Source: Candidatus Tectomicrobia bacterium
GTDB lineage: Bacteria > UBA8248
DNA: 64,000 nucleotides
NCBI GenBank assembly: GCA_016192135.1
Contig: JACPUR010000018.1
Coordinates: 10,673-74,672 of the forward strand
Direction of reading: 5' to 3'
Part shown: piece after piece, positions 24,780 through 33,684 of the stretch
Layout: each line of letters starts with the position of its first letter
How positions within the stretch are numbered: position 1 is the stretch's first letter
The notes under the pieces: generated by a model
Database searches by the model: none
Told to the model about the DNA's origin: nothing
What the model saw: the letters and a program-made list of their open reading frames with translations, nothing else
Position numbers and translations under genes: made by a program

Positions 24780-25715
24780 CTACCCCACCACCGCCTTGGG
24801 CAGCATGGCGTGGACGCCCTTGTACCCGTTCACGATCTGGGTCACCCGCAGGTCCACCGCGAGGCTGCAGAGCGTGTAGGCGTCGTCCCGGCCCATGCCC
24901 CTGAGCTCCCCGAGGAAGCTGATCGTCTCCCGGAGCGCCATCTTGGCCGCGTTGTCGAGGATGGGGTCGAAGCCCATGAGGATGTGGTGCGTGGGCGTCT
25001 CGGCACGGGGAGATTTCAGCTTCAGGTCCTTGCGGAGGCGGACCTCGAAGGTGCCCATCAGGCCCGTCTCGACCGCCGTGAGGCAGCATTCGCCGTCCCC
25101 CTGGCAGCCGTGGCCGTCTCCGACCGAGAGCCGCGCGCCCTCGTTGAAGACCGGGAGATAGAGCACCGTCCCGGCCACCAGCTCCTTGTTGTCGAGGTTC
25201 CCGCCCCAGGCCCCGGGGGGCATGGAGGGGACCTGCCCCATCGCGGGGAGGGGCGCCACCCCGATGTTCCCGAAGAAGGGGGCGAGCGGCACGTTCACCC
25301 CCGCGCCCCAACCGCAGGTGCGCCGCCCGAGGTCGATGTCCACGATGCGCTTGACGGTGTAGGGGAAGTCGGCCGGCAGGCCTCCGGCCAGGGGGTGGAA
25401 CTGGTTGTAGCCCCAGTCGTAACGCGGCTGGATGTCCTTGATTCGGATCTCCAGCGCGTCCCCGGGACGGGCGCCCCGCACGGCCACCGGCCCCGTCATC
25501 ATGTGGGGGCCCGGGCCCTGCGGGATCTTCTCCAGGATGGCGCGCAGGGCCTCCGAGGCGCGGCTCCCCACCTTCTCCACGTGCTCCTTGCGCCCGGACT
25601 CGGTGCCCACGACCAAGGTGTCGCCCGAGTCGATGGTCATGAGGGGCGGGAGCCCGGCGTCGTAGTAGCCCCAGTGGACGGTGTCGGGTCCGGCGATCAG
25701 TTCGTGGCGCGCCAT
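24780..25715 (-). CDS. Acetamidase/formamidase family protein, copy 1
   Basis: A 311-residue amidase of the FmdA/AmdA family, which hydrolyses short amides to acid and ammonia. Family marks are GHILTGPVAV-type MMTGPVAVRGARPGDALEI, the FFGNIGVAP loop, WGGNLDNKEL and the GDGHGCQGDGE cluster. The start at 25715 has GGGGAG five bases upstream and matches the starts of its paralogs (MARHEL). It is the last of three tandem copies of identical length. Confidence 0.87.
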   Translation of the reverse strand: MARHELIAGPDTVHWGYYDAGLPPLMTIDSGDTLVVGTESGRKEHVEKVGSRASEALRAILEKIPQGPGPHMMTGPVAVRGARPGDALEIRIKDIQPRYDWGYNQFHPLAGGLPADFPYTVKRIVDIDLGRRTCGWGAGVNVPLAPFFGNIGVAPLPAMGQVPSMPPGAWGGNLDNKELVAGTVLYLPVFNEGARLSVGDGHGCQGDGECCLTAVETGLMGTFEVRLRKDLKLKSPRAETPTHHILMGFDPILDNAAKMALRETISFLGELRGMGRDDAYTLCSLAVDLRVTQIVNGYKGVHAMLPKAVVG

Positions 25716-25725
25716 GGTGTCTCCC

Positions 25726-26661
25726 CTATCCAAACAGCGCCTTGGGCAGCATGGCGTGGACGCCCTTGACCCCGTTTACGATCTGGGTCACCCGCAGGTC
25801 CACCGCCAGGCTGCAGAGCGTATAGGCGTCGTCCCGGCTCATCCCCTTGAGTTCCCCGAGGAAGCTGATCGTCTCCCGGAGCGCCATCTTGGCGGCGTTG
25901 TCGAGCAGGGGATCGAAGCCCATGAATATCCAGTGCGCGGCCGTCTCGGCGCGGGGGGTGGAGAGCTTCATGTCCTTGCGCACGATGAGCTCGAACTCGC
26001 CCGTCATGGCCGTCTCGATGGCCGAGAGGCAGCTCTCGCCGTCCCCCTGGCAGCCGTGGCCGTCCCCCGCCGCGAAGAGCGCCCCCTCGACGAAGACCGG
26101 GAAATAGACCGTCGCCCCGGCCCCGAGCTCCTTGTTGTCGAGGTTCCCGCCCCAGACGCCGGGCGGCATGGAGGGCACCCGCCCCATCGAGGGAGGGGGC
26201 GCGACGCCGAAGTTCCCGAAGAAGGGCGCGAGCGGCACCTTCACCCCGGCGCCCCAGTCCCCCGTCCCGGCCTTGGCGTCGAGCTTCACGATCACGAGCC
26301 GGGTGTGGGGGAAGTCCTCCGGGAGCCCTCCCAGGAGGGGCCGCACCACGTTGAAGCCCCAGTCGTAGCGCAGGCGGACGTCCCGGATGCGGACCTCGAG
26401 CACGTCCCCGGGCATGGCTCCCTGGACGGCGACCGGCCCGGTCAGGATGTGCCCGCCCAGGTCGCGCTCCCCGTTCTCGACGATGTCCCGGAGCTCCGGG
26501 GAGGCCAATTTCTCGATGGGGCCCTCCAGCGTTCGGACCCCGGGCTCGGCGTGGATGACCACCGTGTCCCCCGAAGCGGCGGTGAGAACCGGCTTTTTCT
26601 TCGGACAGTAATAGCCCCAGTTCACCGTCTTGGCGGTCGCGGTCAGCTCGTGCCGGGCCAT
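25726..26661 (-). CDS. Acetamidase/formamidase family protein, copy 2
   Basis: A 311-residue paralog of the genes on both sides, only ten bases from copy 1 and so cotranscribed with it. The motifs HILTGPVAVQGAMPGDVLEV, FFGNFGVAPPPSMG, GGNLDNKELGAG and GDGHGCQGDGES are all present. The N-terminal region differs most between copies (YCPKKKPVLTAASGDTVVI here), which suggests different substrate preference. It is probably an active amidase. Confidence 0.87.
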   Translation of the reverse strand: MARHELTATAKTVNWGYYCPKKKPVLTAASGDTVVIHAEPGVRTLEGPIEKLASPELRDIVENGERDLGGHILTGPVAVQGAMPGDVLEVRIRDVRLRYDWGFNVVRPLLGGLPEDFPHTRLVIVKLDAKAGTGDWGAGVKVPLAPFFGNFGVAPPPSMGRVPSMPPGVWGGNLDNKELGAGATVYFPVFVEGALFAAGDGHGCQGDGESCLSAIETAMTGEFELIVRKDMKLSTPRAETAAHWIFMGFDPLLDNAAKMALRETISFLGELKGMSRDDAYTLCSLAVDLRVTQIVNGVKGVHAMLPKALFG

Positions 26662-26724
26662 GGGATCTCCTGGAGATGAATTACACCGATCAGGGGCTCA
26701 TCCTTTCCAAAGGACCACCCCGCC

Positions 26725-26807
26725 TGTCATTCTGAACGGAGCGAAGCGGAGTGAAGAATCTTCGCGTGCGGCCACTCACGAAGATTCCTCGCTGCGCTCG
26801 GAATGAC
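26725..26807. repeat. TCATTC-type interspersed repeat
   Basis: Starts TGTCATTCTGAACGGAGCGA and ends CTCGGAATGACA; its ends are inverted repeats. It separates acetamidase copies 2 and 3. Confidence 0.7.
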
Positions 26808-26832
26808 ACCAAAATCGAGCCAGCCTGTCCCC

Positions 26833-27768
26833 CTACTCGAACAGCGCCTTGGGCAGCATGGCGTGGACGCCCTTCACGCCGTTCACGATCTGGGTCACCC
26901 GCAGGTCCACCGCCAGGCTGCACAGCGTATAGGCGTCGTCCCGGCTCATGCCCTTCCACTCGCCCAAAAACTTGATCGTCTCGCGCAGGGCCGTCTTGGC
27001 CGCGTTGTCGAGGATGGGGTCGAAGCCCATGAGGATCCAGTGGGTGGCCGTCTCGGCGCGCGGGAGGGCGAGCTTCAGGTCCTTGCGGAGGATGAACTCG
27101 ATGGTGCCGGTCAGGCCCATCTCGATGCCGTTGATGTTGGCCTCGCCGTCCCCCTGGCAGCCGTGGCCGTCCCCCGCCGAGAAGAGCGCCTCCTCGTTGA
27201 AGACGGGGAGGTAGACGATCGAGCCCGCGCCGAACTCCTTGTTGTCGGTGTTGCCGCCCCAGGCCCCCGGGGGGGAGGTGGGGATCACCCCGAGCTGGGC
27301 GGGGGGGGCGACGCCGAAGTTCCCGAAGAAGGGGGAGAGCGGCACCTTCACCCCCGCCCCCCAGTCCCCCGTCCAGGACCCCTTGTCCACCTCGACGATG
27401 GAGAGGTGGACGTAGGGGAAATCCTCGGGCAGCCCGCCCACCAGGGGGCGGAAGCCGTTGTAGCCCCAGTCGTAGCGCGGCTGGATGTCCCGGAAGCGCA
27501 CCTCGAGCACGTCCCCCGGCCTTGCGCCCCGGATGGCCACCGGCCCCGTCATGATGTGGGCCCCTCCCGCCGGGGCCTGGGTTTCGAGGATCGTCTTGAG
27601 CGCGGGGGAGATGCGCCCCGCCATCTTTTGGAGGAGGTCCTTGCGGCCCGACTCGGTGTGGATGACGAGGGTGTCGCCCGGGTCGATGCTCAGCACGGGC
27701 TTCAGCGCCGCCGAATAGAAACCCCAGTGCACGTTGTCCGGCCGGGTGATCAGTTCATGGATGGCCAA
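26833..27768 (-). CDS. Acetamidase/formamidase family protein, copy 3
   Basis: A third 311-residue paralog. The start is TTG 27768, which has GAGGAGG six bases upstream and aligns with the MARHEL starts of the other two (here LAIHEL); longer forms from upstream have no ribosome site. Motifs IMTGPVAIRGARPGDVLEV, FFGNFGVAPPAQLG, WGGNTDNKEFGAG and GDGHGCQGDGEA are intact. It is the first of the three in reading direction, separated from copy 2 by a repeat element. Confidence 0.87.
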   Translation of the reverse strand: MAIHELITRPDNVHWGFYSAALKPVLSIDPGDTLVIHTESGRKDLLQKMAGRISPALKTILETQAPAGGAHIMTGPVAIRGARPGDVLEVRFRDIQPRYDWGYNGFRPLVGGLPEDFPYVHLSIVEVDKGSWTGDWGAGVKVPLSPFFGNFGVAPPAQLGVIPTSPPGAWGGNTDNKEFGAGSIVYLPVFNEEALFSAGDGHGCQGDGEANINGIEMGLTGTIEFILRKDLKLALPRAETATHWILMGFDPILDNAAKTALRETIKFLGEWKGMSRDDAYTLCSLAVDLRVTQIVNGVKGVHAMLPKALFE

Positions 27769-27879
27769 CGGTTGCCTCCTCGGGAACCGGAAAGGGAGCC
27801 GCGGGAATCGGTATCGGGCCGAAACAGGACAGAGGACTCTACCATCCGGGGCGGAAGGGATCAAAAAGCGGGGGGCCCC

Positions 27880-28644
27880 TCAGCCCAGAGCCGCCCCGGC
27901 CAGGGTGGGGAGGATATCCCCAGCCCGCCCGCGCAGCAGGGCGTGGGCATGGGCGTCGAGGCGGGTGGGGCCCTCGTTCACGATGATGAGGCGGCCCCCG
28001 CGCAGGAGGGCCCGCTCCGGCAGGGCCCCCGCCGGGCGCACCGCGAGGGAGGAGCCCACCACCAGGAAGACCTCGGCCGCGTCCGCCCCCGCCACCGCCC
28101 GCTCCAGGCGCTCGGGGGGGATGGGCTGGCCGAAGAAGACGGCGTCCGGCTTGAGGGGCTCCCCGCACCCCCGGCAGCGGGGGATCTCCTCCCCCGCCTC
28201 GACCCGGGCCTGCACCTCCGGGCGCGGCACCTTCCCCCCGCAGCCCACGCACACGCAGGCGTGGCTCGTCCCGTGCATCTCGACGATTCGTCCGGGCGCG
28301 TGGCCCGCCTTCTGGTGGAGGCCGTCCGTGTTCTGGGTGACGAGGAGGGAGAGGCGGCCCGCCCCGTCCAGGCGGGCCAGGGCCCCGTGGCCGGGCGAGG
28401 GCTCGGCCCCGCTCACGAGCCGCCAGCCCTCCCGGGCGGCGGCCCAGTAGCGGCGGCGGACCTCCTCCGATCCCAGCCAGCGGCGGATGTCGAAGTCCTT
28501 GGGATCGAAGCGGCTCCAGATGCCGTTCCGGGAGCGGAAGTCCGGGATGCCGCTCTCGGTGCTGATCCCGGCCCCGGTCAGGCAGACCGTCGCGGAGGAC
28601 TCCCGGAGCCAGCCCGCCGCAAGCTCGAACGCCCGCGTCTCCAT
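27880..28644 (-). CDS. cobB: Sir2-family NAD-dependent protein deacylase
   Basis: A 254-residue sirtuin that removes acyl groups from lysine using NAD. The NAD-binding motif LTGAGISTESGIPDFRSRNG, the catalytic TQNTDGLHQKAG and MHGT, four zinc cysteines (CVGCGG and CRGCGE) and VVGSSLAVRP are all present. The pocket lacks the Tyr-x-x-Arg pair of desuccinylases at the usual place (after FRSR), so ordinary deacetylation is likelier. GGAG precedes the ATG. It is on the same strand as the acetamidases but 112 bases away. Confidence 0.9.
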   Translation of the reverse strand: METRAFELAAGWLRESSATVCLTGAGISTESGIPDFRSRNGIWSRFDPKDFDIRRWLGSEEVRRRYWAAAREGWRLVSGAEPSPGHGALARLDGAGRLSLLVTQNTDGLHQKAGHAPGRIVEMHGTSHACVCVGCGGKVPRPEVQARVEAGEEIPRCRGCGEPLKPDAVFFGQPIPPERLERAVAGADAAEVFLVVGSSLAVRPAGALPERALLRGGRLIIVNEGPTRLDAHAHALLRGRAGDILPTLAGAALG

Positions 28645-28771
28645 CCGGGGCTCCTTTAGGGAAAGGACGCGCCCCGTTGGAAGCGGGCGCGCGGCGGGTG
28701 ATATGGTACGCGAGCCCCTGGCGCGAAGCCAAGCAAGGAAAGGTGGCGGATTTGACGCGACTTTCTCTGAT

Positions 28772-28877
28772 TGTCATTCCGAGCCCTGCGCTTGCGCTCA
28801 GGGTAAACTCCGCGAGGAATCTTCGTGAGTTGCCACCTGCGTAGATTCCTCGGTCGCCGTGCTCCCTCGGAATGACG
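28772..28877. repeat. TCATTC-type interspersed repeat
   Basis: Starts TGTCATTCCGAGCCCTGCGC and ends CCCTCGGAATGACG; lies between the divergent sirtuin and lipoprotein genes. Confidence 0.7.
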
Positions 28878-28926
28878 AGCTCAAGGGCCAATGGAAACTA
28901 CGCCTGTCGCTTTCCGAGGACCCCTC

Positions 28927-29700
28927 ATGCCCTCCCTCCCCCGCCTCTCCCTCGCCGCCTGCCTCCTCGGGGCCCTCCTCGCCGGCTGCGCGCCCGGCTC
29001 CACCGTCAGCGACGAGGCCTGGAAGGCGCTCTCCGACTCCATCCAGAAGGAGTTCGACCTCCTCGTCCAGGAGTTCGACGCCCTCGACGCCCGGGGCGAC
29101 CTCGAGCTCTGCCAGCCCGTCCAGTTCGCCGTGGCCCGCTTCGCGGTCTACCAGGTAATCGAGGAGAGGCGGGCCTCCGACCTGACCCAGCTCACGCGGC
29201 TCATCACGCGGGCGCGCCGGGCGCTGCGCTTCCCCCAGCAGGCCCTGCGGGACAAGCAGTGCGTGGACAGCGACGGGGACGGGCTGACCGACCTGGAGGA
29301 GGTCCGGGTCCATAAGACCCACCCCGGCAAGGCCGACACGGACGGGGACGGCCTCCAGGACGGGGACGAGGTGCGCCGCCACCGCACCGACCCCCTCAAG
29401 CTCGACACCGACGGCGACCTGCTGGGGGACGGCGAGGAGGCGCTCTTCTACAAGACCTCGCCCCTGCGCGCGGACTCGGACGGGGACGGCTACCCCGACG
29501 GCCTGGAGGTCTTCCTCGGGAGCGATCCCCTCGACCCCTGCTCCCTCCCCAAGGGGCAGGAGGACAAGCGGCTCCCCGGGCCCTACACCCAGTGCCGCCC
29601 GAGGCCCCCGGGCGCCGCGCCGCCCCCCCGGCCCTTCGCGCCGAAGCCCGCGCCGCGGGCGCCGGGCGGCCTTCCCGCCCCGCCTTCATCCGTGCGATGA
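28927..29700 (+). CDS. Lipoprotein with calcium-binding (thrombospondin-3-like) repeats
   Basis: A 257-residue lipoprotein: signal with lipobox LLAGC near residue 22, a helical region (about 30-110), then four Asp-rich repeats of the type [36 protein letters not shown] and [12 protein letters not shown], which bind calcium, and a Pro-rich tail. ATG 28927 gives a proper signal sequence. It would sit at the outer membrane or cell surface as a rigid calcium-stabilised stalk; the partner is unknown. Confidence 0.82.
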   Translation: MPSLPRLSLAACLLGALLAGCAPGSTVSDEAWKALSDSIQKEFDLLVQEFDALDARGDLELCQPVQFAVARFAVYQVIEERRASDLTQLTRLITRARRALRFPQQALRDKQCVDSDGDGLTDLEEVRVHKTHPGKADTDGDGLQDGDEVRRHRTDPLKLDTDGDLLGDGEEALFYKTSPLRADSDGDGYPDGLEVFLGSDPLDPCSLPKGQEDKRLPGPYTQCRPRPPGAAPPPRPFAPKPAPRAPGGLPAPPSSVR

Positions 29701-29747
29701 TGCGCGGGGAACCGGACACATCTCAGCGGACTCATTCGGAGGCGGAA

Positions 29748-31436
29748 ATGGCACAGCGGGTGCGGCTCAACCAATACAGCAGCCGGGTGACGGAACCCCT
29801 CTCCCAGGCGGCCTCCCAGGCCATGCTGCACGGGGCGGGCCTGGACGAGCAAGACATGAAGCTGCCCCAGGTGGGCATCGTGAGCATGTGGTGGGAGGGC
29901 AACTCCTGCAACTTCCACCTGAACGACCTGGCCAGGCTCATCAAGGAGAGCGTGAACGAAGGCAAGAAGATGGTGGGCCTGTGCTTCAACACCATCGGGG
30001 TGAGCGACGGCATCTCGATGGGGACCGAGGGCATGAAGTACTCCCTCCAGTCGCGCGACATCATCGCCGACTCCATCGAGACGGTGGTGGCCGCCCAGTG
30101 GTACGACGCGGTCATCACCGTCCCCGGCTGCGACAAGAACATGCCCGGCTCGGTCATCGCCATGGGCCGGCTGAACCGCCCCGGCCTCATGGTCTATGGG
30201 GGCACCATCAGCCCGGGCTTCCTGGACGGGCGGAAGCTCGACGTCGTCTCCGCCTTCCAGGCCTACGGCGAGTACATCGCCGGGCAGATCGGGGAGAAGG
30301 AGCTCAAGGACGTCATCCGGCACTCCTGCCCCGGCGCGGGGGCCTGCGGGGGCATGTACACGGCCAACACCATGTCCTCCTCCATCGAGGCCCTGGGCAT
30401 GAGCCTCCCCTACAGCTCCACCAACCCGGCCACGAGCAAGGAGAAGCGCAAGGAGTGCCTGAGCGCCGGGAAGGCCATCTACAACCTGATGGAGAAGGAC
30501 ATCCGCCCGCGCGACATCATGACGAAGAAGGCCTTCGAGAACGCCATCACCGTCGTCATGGCGCTCGGCGGCTCGACCAACGCCGTCATGCACTACATCG
30601 CCATCGCCAAGTCGGTGGGGGTGCGGCTCTCCCTGGACGACTTCCAGCGCATCAGCAACCGCACGCCCTACCTCGCCGACCTCAAGCCGAGCGGGAAGTA
30701 CGTGATGGAGGACCTCCACGGCGTGGGCGGGCTCCCCGCCGTGCTCAAGATGCTCCTCAAGGAGGGCCTGCTGCACGGGGACTGCCTCACCGTCACCGGC
30801 CGCACCCTCGGCGAGAACATCGAGGCCCTCCCCGGCCTCAAGAGCGATCAGAAGATCATCTCCCCGCCCTCCCGGCCCCTCAAGAAGACCGGCCACCTGC
30901 AGATCCTCTACGGCAACCTCGCCACCGAGGGCGCCGTCGCCAAGATCACCGGCAAGGAGGGGGAGCGCTTCGAGGGCCCGGCGCGCGTCTTCGACTCCGA
31001 GGAAGCCGCGCTCAAGGGCCTCGAGCGGAAGAAGATCAAGAAGGGGGACGTGGTCGTCATCCGCTACGAGGGGCCCAAGGGCGGCCCCGGCATGCGCGAG
31101 ATGCTCACCGTCACCGCCGCCATCATGGGCGCGGGCCTGGGCAACGACCTGGCCCTCATCACCGACGGGCGCTTCTCGGGCGGCACCCACGGCTTCGTGG
31201 TGGGCCACGTCACCCCGGAGGCCCAGATGGGCGGCCTCCTCGCCCTGATCGAGAACGGGGACAAGATCGTCATCGACGCCCGGAAGCGCGCCCTGACGCT
31301 GGAGGTGCCCGCCGCCGAGATCCGGGCGCGGCGGAAGAAGTGGAAGGCGCCCGCCCTCAAGTTCAAGCGCGGCACCCTCTACAAGTACGCCAAGCTCGTC
31401 TCCTCGGCCTCGGAGGGCTGCGTCACGGACGAGTGA
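29748..31436 (+). CDS. ilvD: Dihydroxy-acid dehydratase
   Basis: A 562-residue iron-sulfur dehydratase of branched-chain amino-acid synthesis (dihydroxy acid to 2-keto acid). Cluster cysteines are visible in [27 protein letters not shown] and [12 protein letters not shown], and the C-terminal [17 protein letters not shown] is intact. Length matches the family. The start at 29748 has GGAGG five bases upstream; the frame is open upstream but that is non-conserved sequence. No other ilv gene is nearby. Confidence 0.93.
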   Translation: MAQRVRLNQYSSRVTEPLSQAASQAMLHGAGLDEQDMKLPQVGIVSMWWEGNSCNFHLNDLARLIKESVNEGKKMVGLCFNTIGVSDGISMGTEGMKYSLQSRDIIADSIETVVAAQWYDAVITVPGCDKNMPGSVIAMGRLNRPGLMVYGGTISPGFLDGRKLDVVSAFQAYGEYIAGQIGEKELKDVIRHSCPGAGACGGMYTANTMSSSIEALGMSLPYSSTNPATSKEKRKECLSAGKAIYNLMEKDIRPRDIMTKKAFENAITVVMALGGSTNAVMHYIAIAKSVGVRLSLDDFQRISNRTPYLADLKPSGKYVMEDLHGVGGLPAVLKMLLKEGLLHGDCLTVTGRTLGENIEALPGLKSDQKIISPPSRPLKKTGHLQILYGNLATEGAVAKITGKEGERFEGPARVFDSEEAALKGLERKKIKKGDVVVIRYEGPKGGPGMREMLTVTAAIMGAGLGNDLALITDGRFSGGTHGFVVGHVTPEAQMGGLLALIENGDKIVIDARKRALTLEVPAAEIRARRKKWKAPALKFKRGTLYKYAKLVSSASEGCVTDE

Positions 31437-31457
31437 GGGAGCTGCCGCTGAAATGCA

Positions 31458-31530
31458 TAGGGGCGAGGCATGCCTCCCCCTACGGACGGAAGGGACGGTA
31501 TGTAGGGGCGTATTGCAATACGCCCCTGCA
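31458..31530. repeat. Two GTAGGGGC-type palindromes
   Basis: Copies at 31458-31483 (core AGGCATGCCT) and 31502-31530 (core TATTGCAATA) behind ilvD. Confidence 0.75.
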
Positions 31531-31561
31531 ATCGCGCGAACCCGCTAGCTCCACAACGAAA

Positions 31562-31585
31562 CGGGGGAGCCTTCCGGCTCCCCCG
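31562..31585. terminator. Bidirectional terminator
   Basis: A perfect 10-bp stem (CGGGGGAGCC / GGCTCCCCCG) with TTCC loop between the convergent ilvD and DUF442 genes; T-rich tails follow on both strands. Confidence 0.8.
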
Positions 31586-31613
31586 CTTGCTTTCTTCGGC
31601 CACGCGCCCCCGC

Positions 31614-32075
31614 CTATTTCTTCCGCCTCGCCGCGAGGAACTTCTCGAAGTACTTGGTGAGCGGGTTGGTGGTCCAGTCGAAGTTGAGCCTCTTGGCCAC
31701 CTCGAGCGTCTCTTCCGCCGTCCAGTCCTGCGCCTCGGCCTCGTGCATCAGCGAGCAAACCCCGGCCCGCCCGAGGACCCTTCAGTGGACGAACACGGGC
31801 CCTTCCCGCTTGGCATCGGCGATGGCCCGGTTCACCTGGGCGGCGGATTCCTCGGCGATGGTCTGAGCCGTCAGGGGAATGTTGACGTAGTTCATTCCGA
31901 GGGACTCGATCAGGTCCTTCTCCTGCCCGGGGGGAAGGTGCACCTCCTCCTCGTTGGCGTCCCGGACGTTGATGATCGTCTTCACGCCCTTCTTGGCCAG
32001 CTCCTGCAGCTCCTCCGCCGTGGGCTGGCCGCCGAACGACAGCTTGTCCGATAGGTCACGGTATTGCATGGCCAT
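31614..32075 (-). CDS. DUF442 (PTP-like) phosphatase with Sec at the catalytic Cys
   Basis: A 153-residue protein if UGA at 31784-31782 (codon 98) is read as selenocysteine. The part before it is a standard DUF442 / beta-lactamase-hydrolase-like phosphatase domain (LSFGGQPTAEELQELAKKGV, TIINVRDANEEE). The signature loop then reads VFVHURVLGRAGV where relatives have HC-x4-R, so the UGA falls exactly on the nucleophile. The frame goes on for 55 further codons with family-like sequence (CSLMHEAEAQDWTAEETLEV) before TAG. ATG 32075 has GGAGG eight bases upstream. Ending at the UGA would remove the catalytic loop. Selenocysteine at this site in a DUF442 phosphatase is not something I know to be described. 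Confidence 0.75.
31760..31776 (-). promoter_or_regulatory. Possible SECIS hairpin of the DUF442 gene
   Basis: On the minus strand, five bases after the UGA, CCTCGG pairs with CCGGGG around a GCGGG loop. The loop lies about 12 bases from the UGA, nearer than in the usual bacterial SECIS, so this is weaker than the hairpins of the two DsbA-like genes. Confidence 0.35.
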
Positions 32076-32116
32076 GGATGGTTCCTCCGACGGACGCAGG
32101 GCCGAATGGGGGAGCG

Positions 32117-32959
32117 TCATCCCCGTTGCACGATCTCCCGGTAGCGCATGAGGCGCTTGATCCTGTCCTCGCTGCCCTCTCGCTGGCAGATGCCGATGAG
32201 GTTGTTGAGCATCCGCTCCACGATGCGGCGCGGCGGGGTCTCCTGCAGGAAGCGCAGGTCGAAATGATACCCCAGCCCGCGCACGATGGCGTCGCAGTCC
32301 TGCACGCTGAGCCGGCGGCCCCCCTCGAAGGGGTCGAGGAAGATGGGCCCCTCGGGCGCCTCGTACTTGACGATGAAGTGGCCCGGCATCCCCACCCCCC
32401 GGAAGGGGAGGTCCAGCCGCCGCCCCAGCATCAGGTAGACGGACGCGAGGGAGATGGGAATCCCCCGCCGCCGGTCGAGCACGCGGTTCATGTAGCTGTT
32501 CTTGGGATCATAATAGTTGTCCCGGTCGCCGTCGAAACGCAGCTCGCCGTGCAGGTACTCGGCCGTCCTCTCGACGATCTCCGCCGGCGCCGCCCCCTTC
32601 CCCAGCCGCAACCGCAGCGCCTCCGCCATCCGATCGAGCTCCGCCTCCCACCGTCCCATGTCCTCGAGCGGATAGCCGTAGGAGGCCAGCAGGAAGACGC
32701 CCCGCTCCAGGTCCCCCTCCTCGGGAGCCGCGACGGCCCAATCGGCGAAAGCGCGCTCCAGCATCCGGTGGTGGTGGTCCTCCAGGGCGGGCGGAAGGAC
32801 CGCCGGCCCCCGCCCCTCCCCGCGCAGCCGGAGGAGAAGCCGGTCCCGGTCCTCCTCGGAGAAGCCGGCGAGCTGGCGATCCAGGACGGCGGTGATGGAG
32901 GGGCGCTCATCCTCCAGCAGCAGGCAGAGGGCGCCGAGCTGGGCGTCGGTCAAGGGCAT
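32117..32959 (-). CDS. SirB1-family (transglutaminase-like/TPR) protein
   Basis: A 280-residue SirB1-family protein. The conserved core DPKNSYMNRVLDRRRGIPIS followed by LASVYLMLGRRLDLPFRGVG and MPGHFIVKYE is clear; N-terminal 100 residues are helical. Function is not established, though members are broadly conserved in bacteria. ATG 32959 has GGGAGG five bases upstream, and a promoter is visible at 33000-33028. The DUF442 gene follows 41 bases downstream on the same strand and is probably cotranscribed. Confidence 0.83.
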   Translation of the reverse strand: MPLTDAQLGALCLLLEDERPSITAVLDRQLAGFSEEDRDRLLLRLRGEGRGPAVLPPALEDHHHRMLERAFADWAVAAPEEGDLERGVFLLASYGYPLEDMGRWEAELDRMAEALRLRLGKGAAPAEIVERTAEYLHGELRFDGDRDNYYDPKNSYMNRVLDRRRGIPISLASVYLMLGRRLDLPFRGVGMPGHFIVKYEAPEGPIFLDPFEGGRRLSVQDCDAIVRGLGYHFDLRFLQETPPRRIVERMLNNLIGICQREGSEDRIKRLMRYREIVQRG

Positions 32960-32999
32960 GGGGGCCTCCCTTCCCAGGCGACCGGGGAACTCCTTCCCT

Positions 33000-33028
33000 A
33001 TGATAAGATCACCCGCGGCCATTCCCAA
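33000..33028 (-). promoter_or_regulatory. Promoter for the SirB1-family gene
   Basis: On the minus strand TTGGGA (33028-33023), a 17-base spacer and TATCAT (33005-33000, five of six matches) would start transcription about 34 bases before ATG 32959. The rest of the 337-base gap 32960-33296 holds no convincing gene. Confidence 0.55.
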
Positions 33029-33296
33029 GTTGAAATTTTTGGCATTCCCGGTGGGGGCGATTGACAAGTTTCATTCATGGCTTGCCGCGCCCGCTCCCGC
33101 TTTTTTCACGCCAGGAGCCACCTCCGGCGGATTTCACATGATCCAAGCGGGCGGAGGAGAGAAAGCCGCCTATTGACGCAGCCCGAATCCCGGGCGCGTT
33201 TGGGGCTGCGGCGGCGGTTTTGTCGTGTGTAAGCGGGGAAAATCGAATCCGGAAGATCGGGTTAAACCCTTACCCGCCATCCGGCAGGAGGCACGC

Positions 33297-33684
33297 GTGC
33301 CCACCTACGCCGACGTGGCCGCCAGGGCGCTGGCCCAGGCCGGAATCGAGTTCGTCTTCGGCGTCCCCGGCAGCCACGGTGACCGACGGGGACACCGCCA
33401 ATTGGCAGAAGATTCTCGCCACGCTGCGCACCTGGGAGGTCGAGGCGCTCGTGCCGGGGCACGGCCCGGTGGTCCGGGGCAGGGAGAACGTCCACAAGGC
33501 GATCGACGCGCTGGACGCCTACTTCAACGACCTGCGGGGCCAGGTCCGGGCCCTGATGCGCCAGGGGAAGAAGCTGGACGAGATCCAGAAGGCGGTGAAC
33601 GTCGCGAAGTACGCCTCCTGGGGCCGGAAGAACGCGCTCGCGGGCACGATCAAGAAATTGTACGAGGAGCAGAGCGCGAACTAG
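33297..33684 (+). pseudogene. Chimeric remnant: TPP-enzyme start joined to a metallo-hydrolase end
   Basis: From GTG 33297 (behind CAGGAGG) 27 codons encode the N-terminus of a thiamine-pyrophosphate enzyme of the acetolactate-synthase type (PTYADVAARALAQAGIEFVF, GVPGSHG). At about 33378 similarity shifts to another frame and another family: 33379-33684 encodes VTDGDTANWQKILATLRTWE, EALVPGHGPVV and a helical tail, the C-terminal end of a metallo-beta-lactamase-fold hydrolase. A deletion apparently fused two genes out of frame. Neither half keeps a complete active site, so no function is expected. Confidence 0.7.

Noticed and set aside
23286-25769. Very long plus-strand frame over the oxidoreductase and acetamidases
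   Set aside because: Antisense shadow caused by high GC; no ribosome site or recognisable domain, while the minus strand encodes clear families.
29592-29747. N-terminal extension of ilvD
   Set aside because: Encodes non-conserved Ala/Arg/Pro-rich sequence overlapping the lipoprotein gene end; ATG 29748 has a proper ribosome site.
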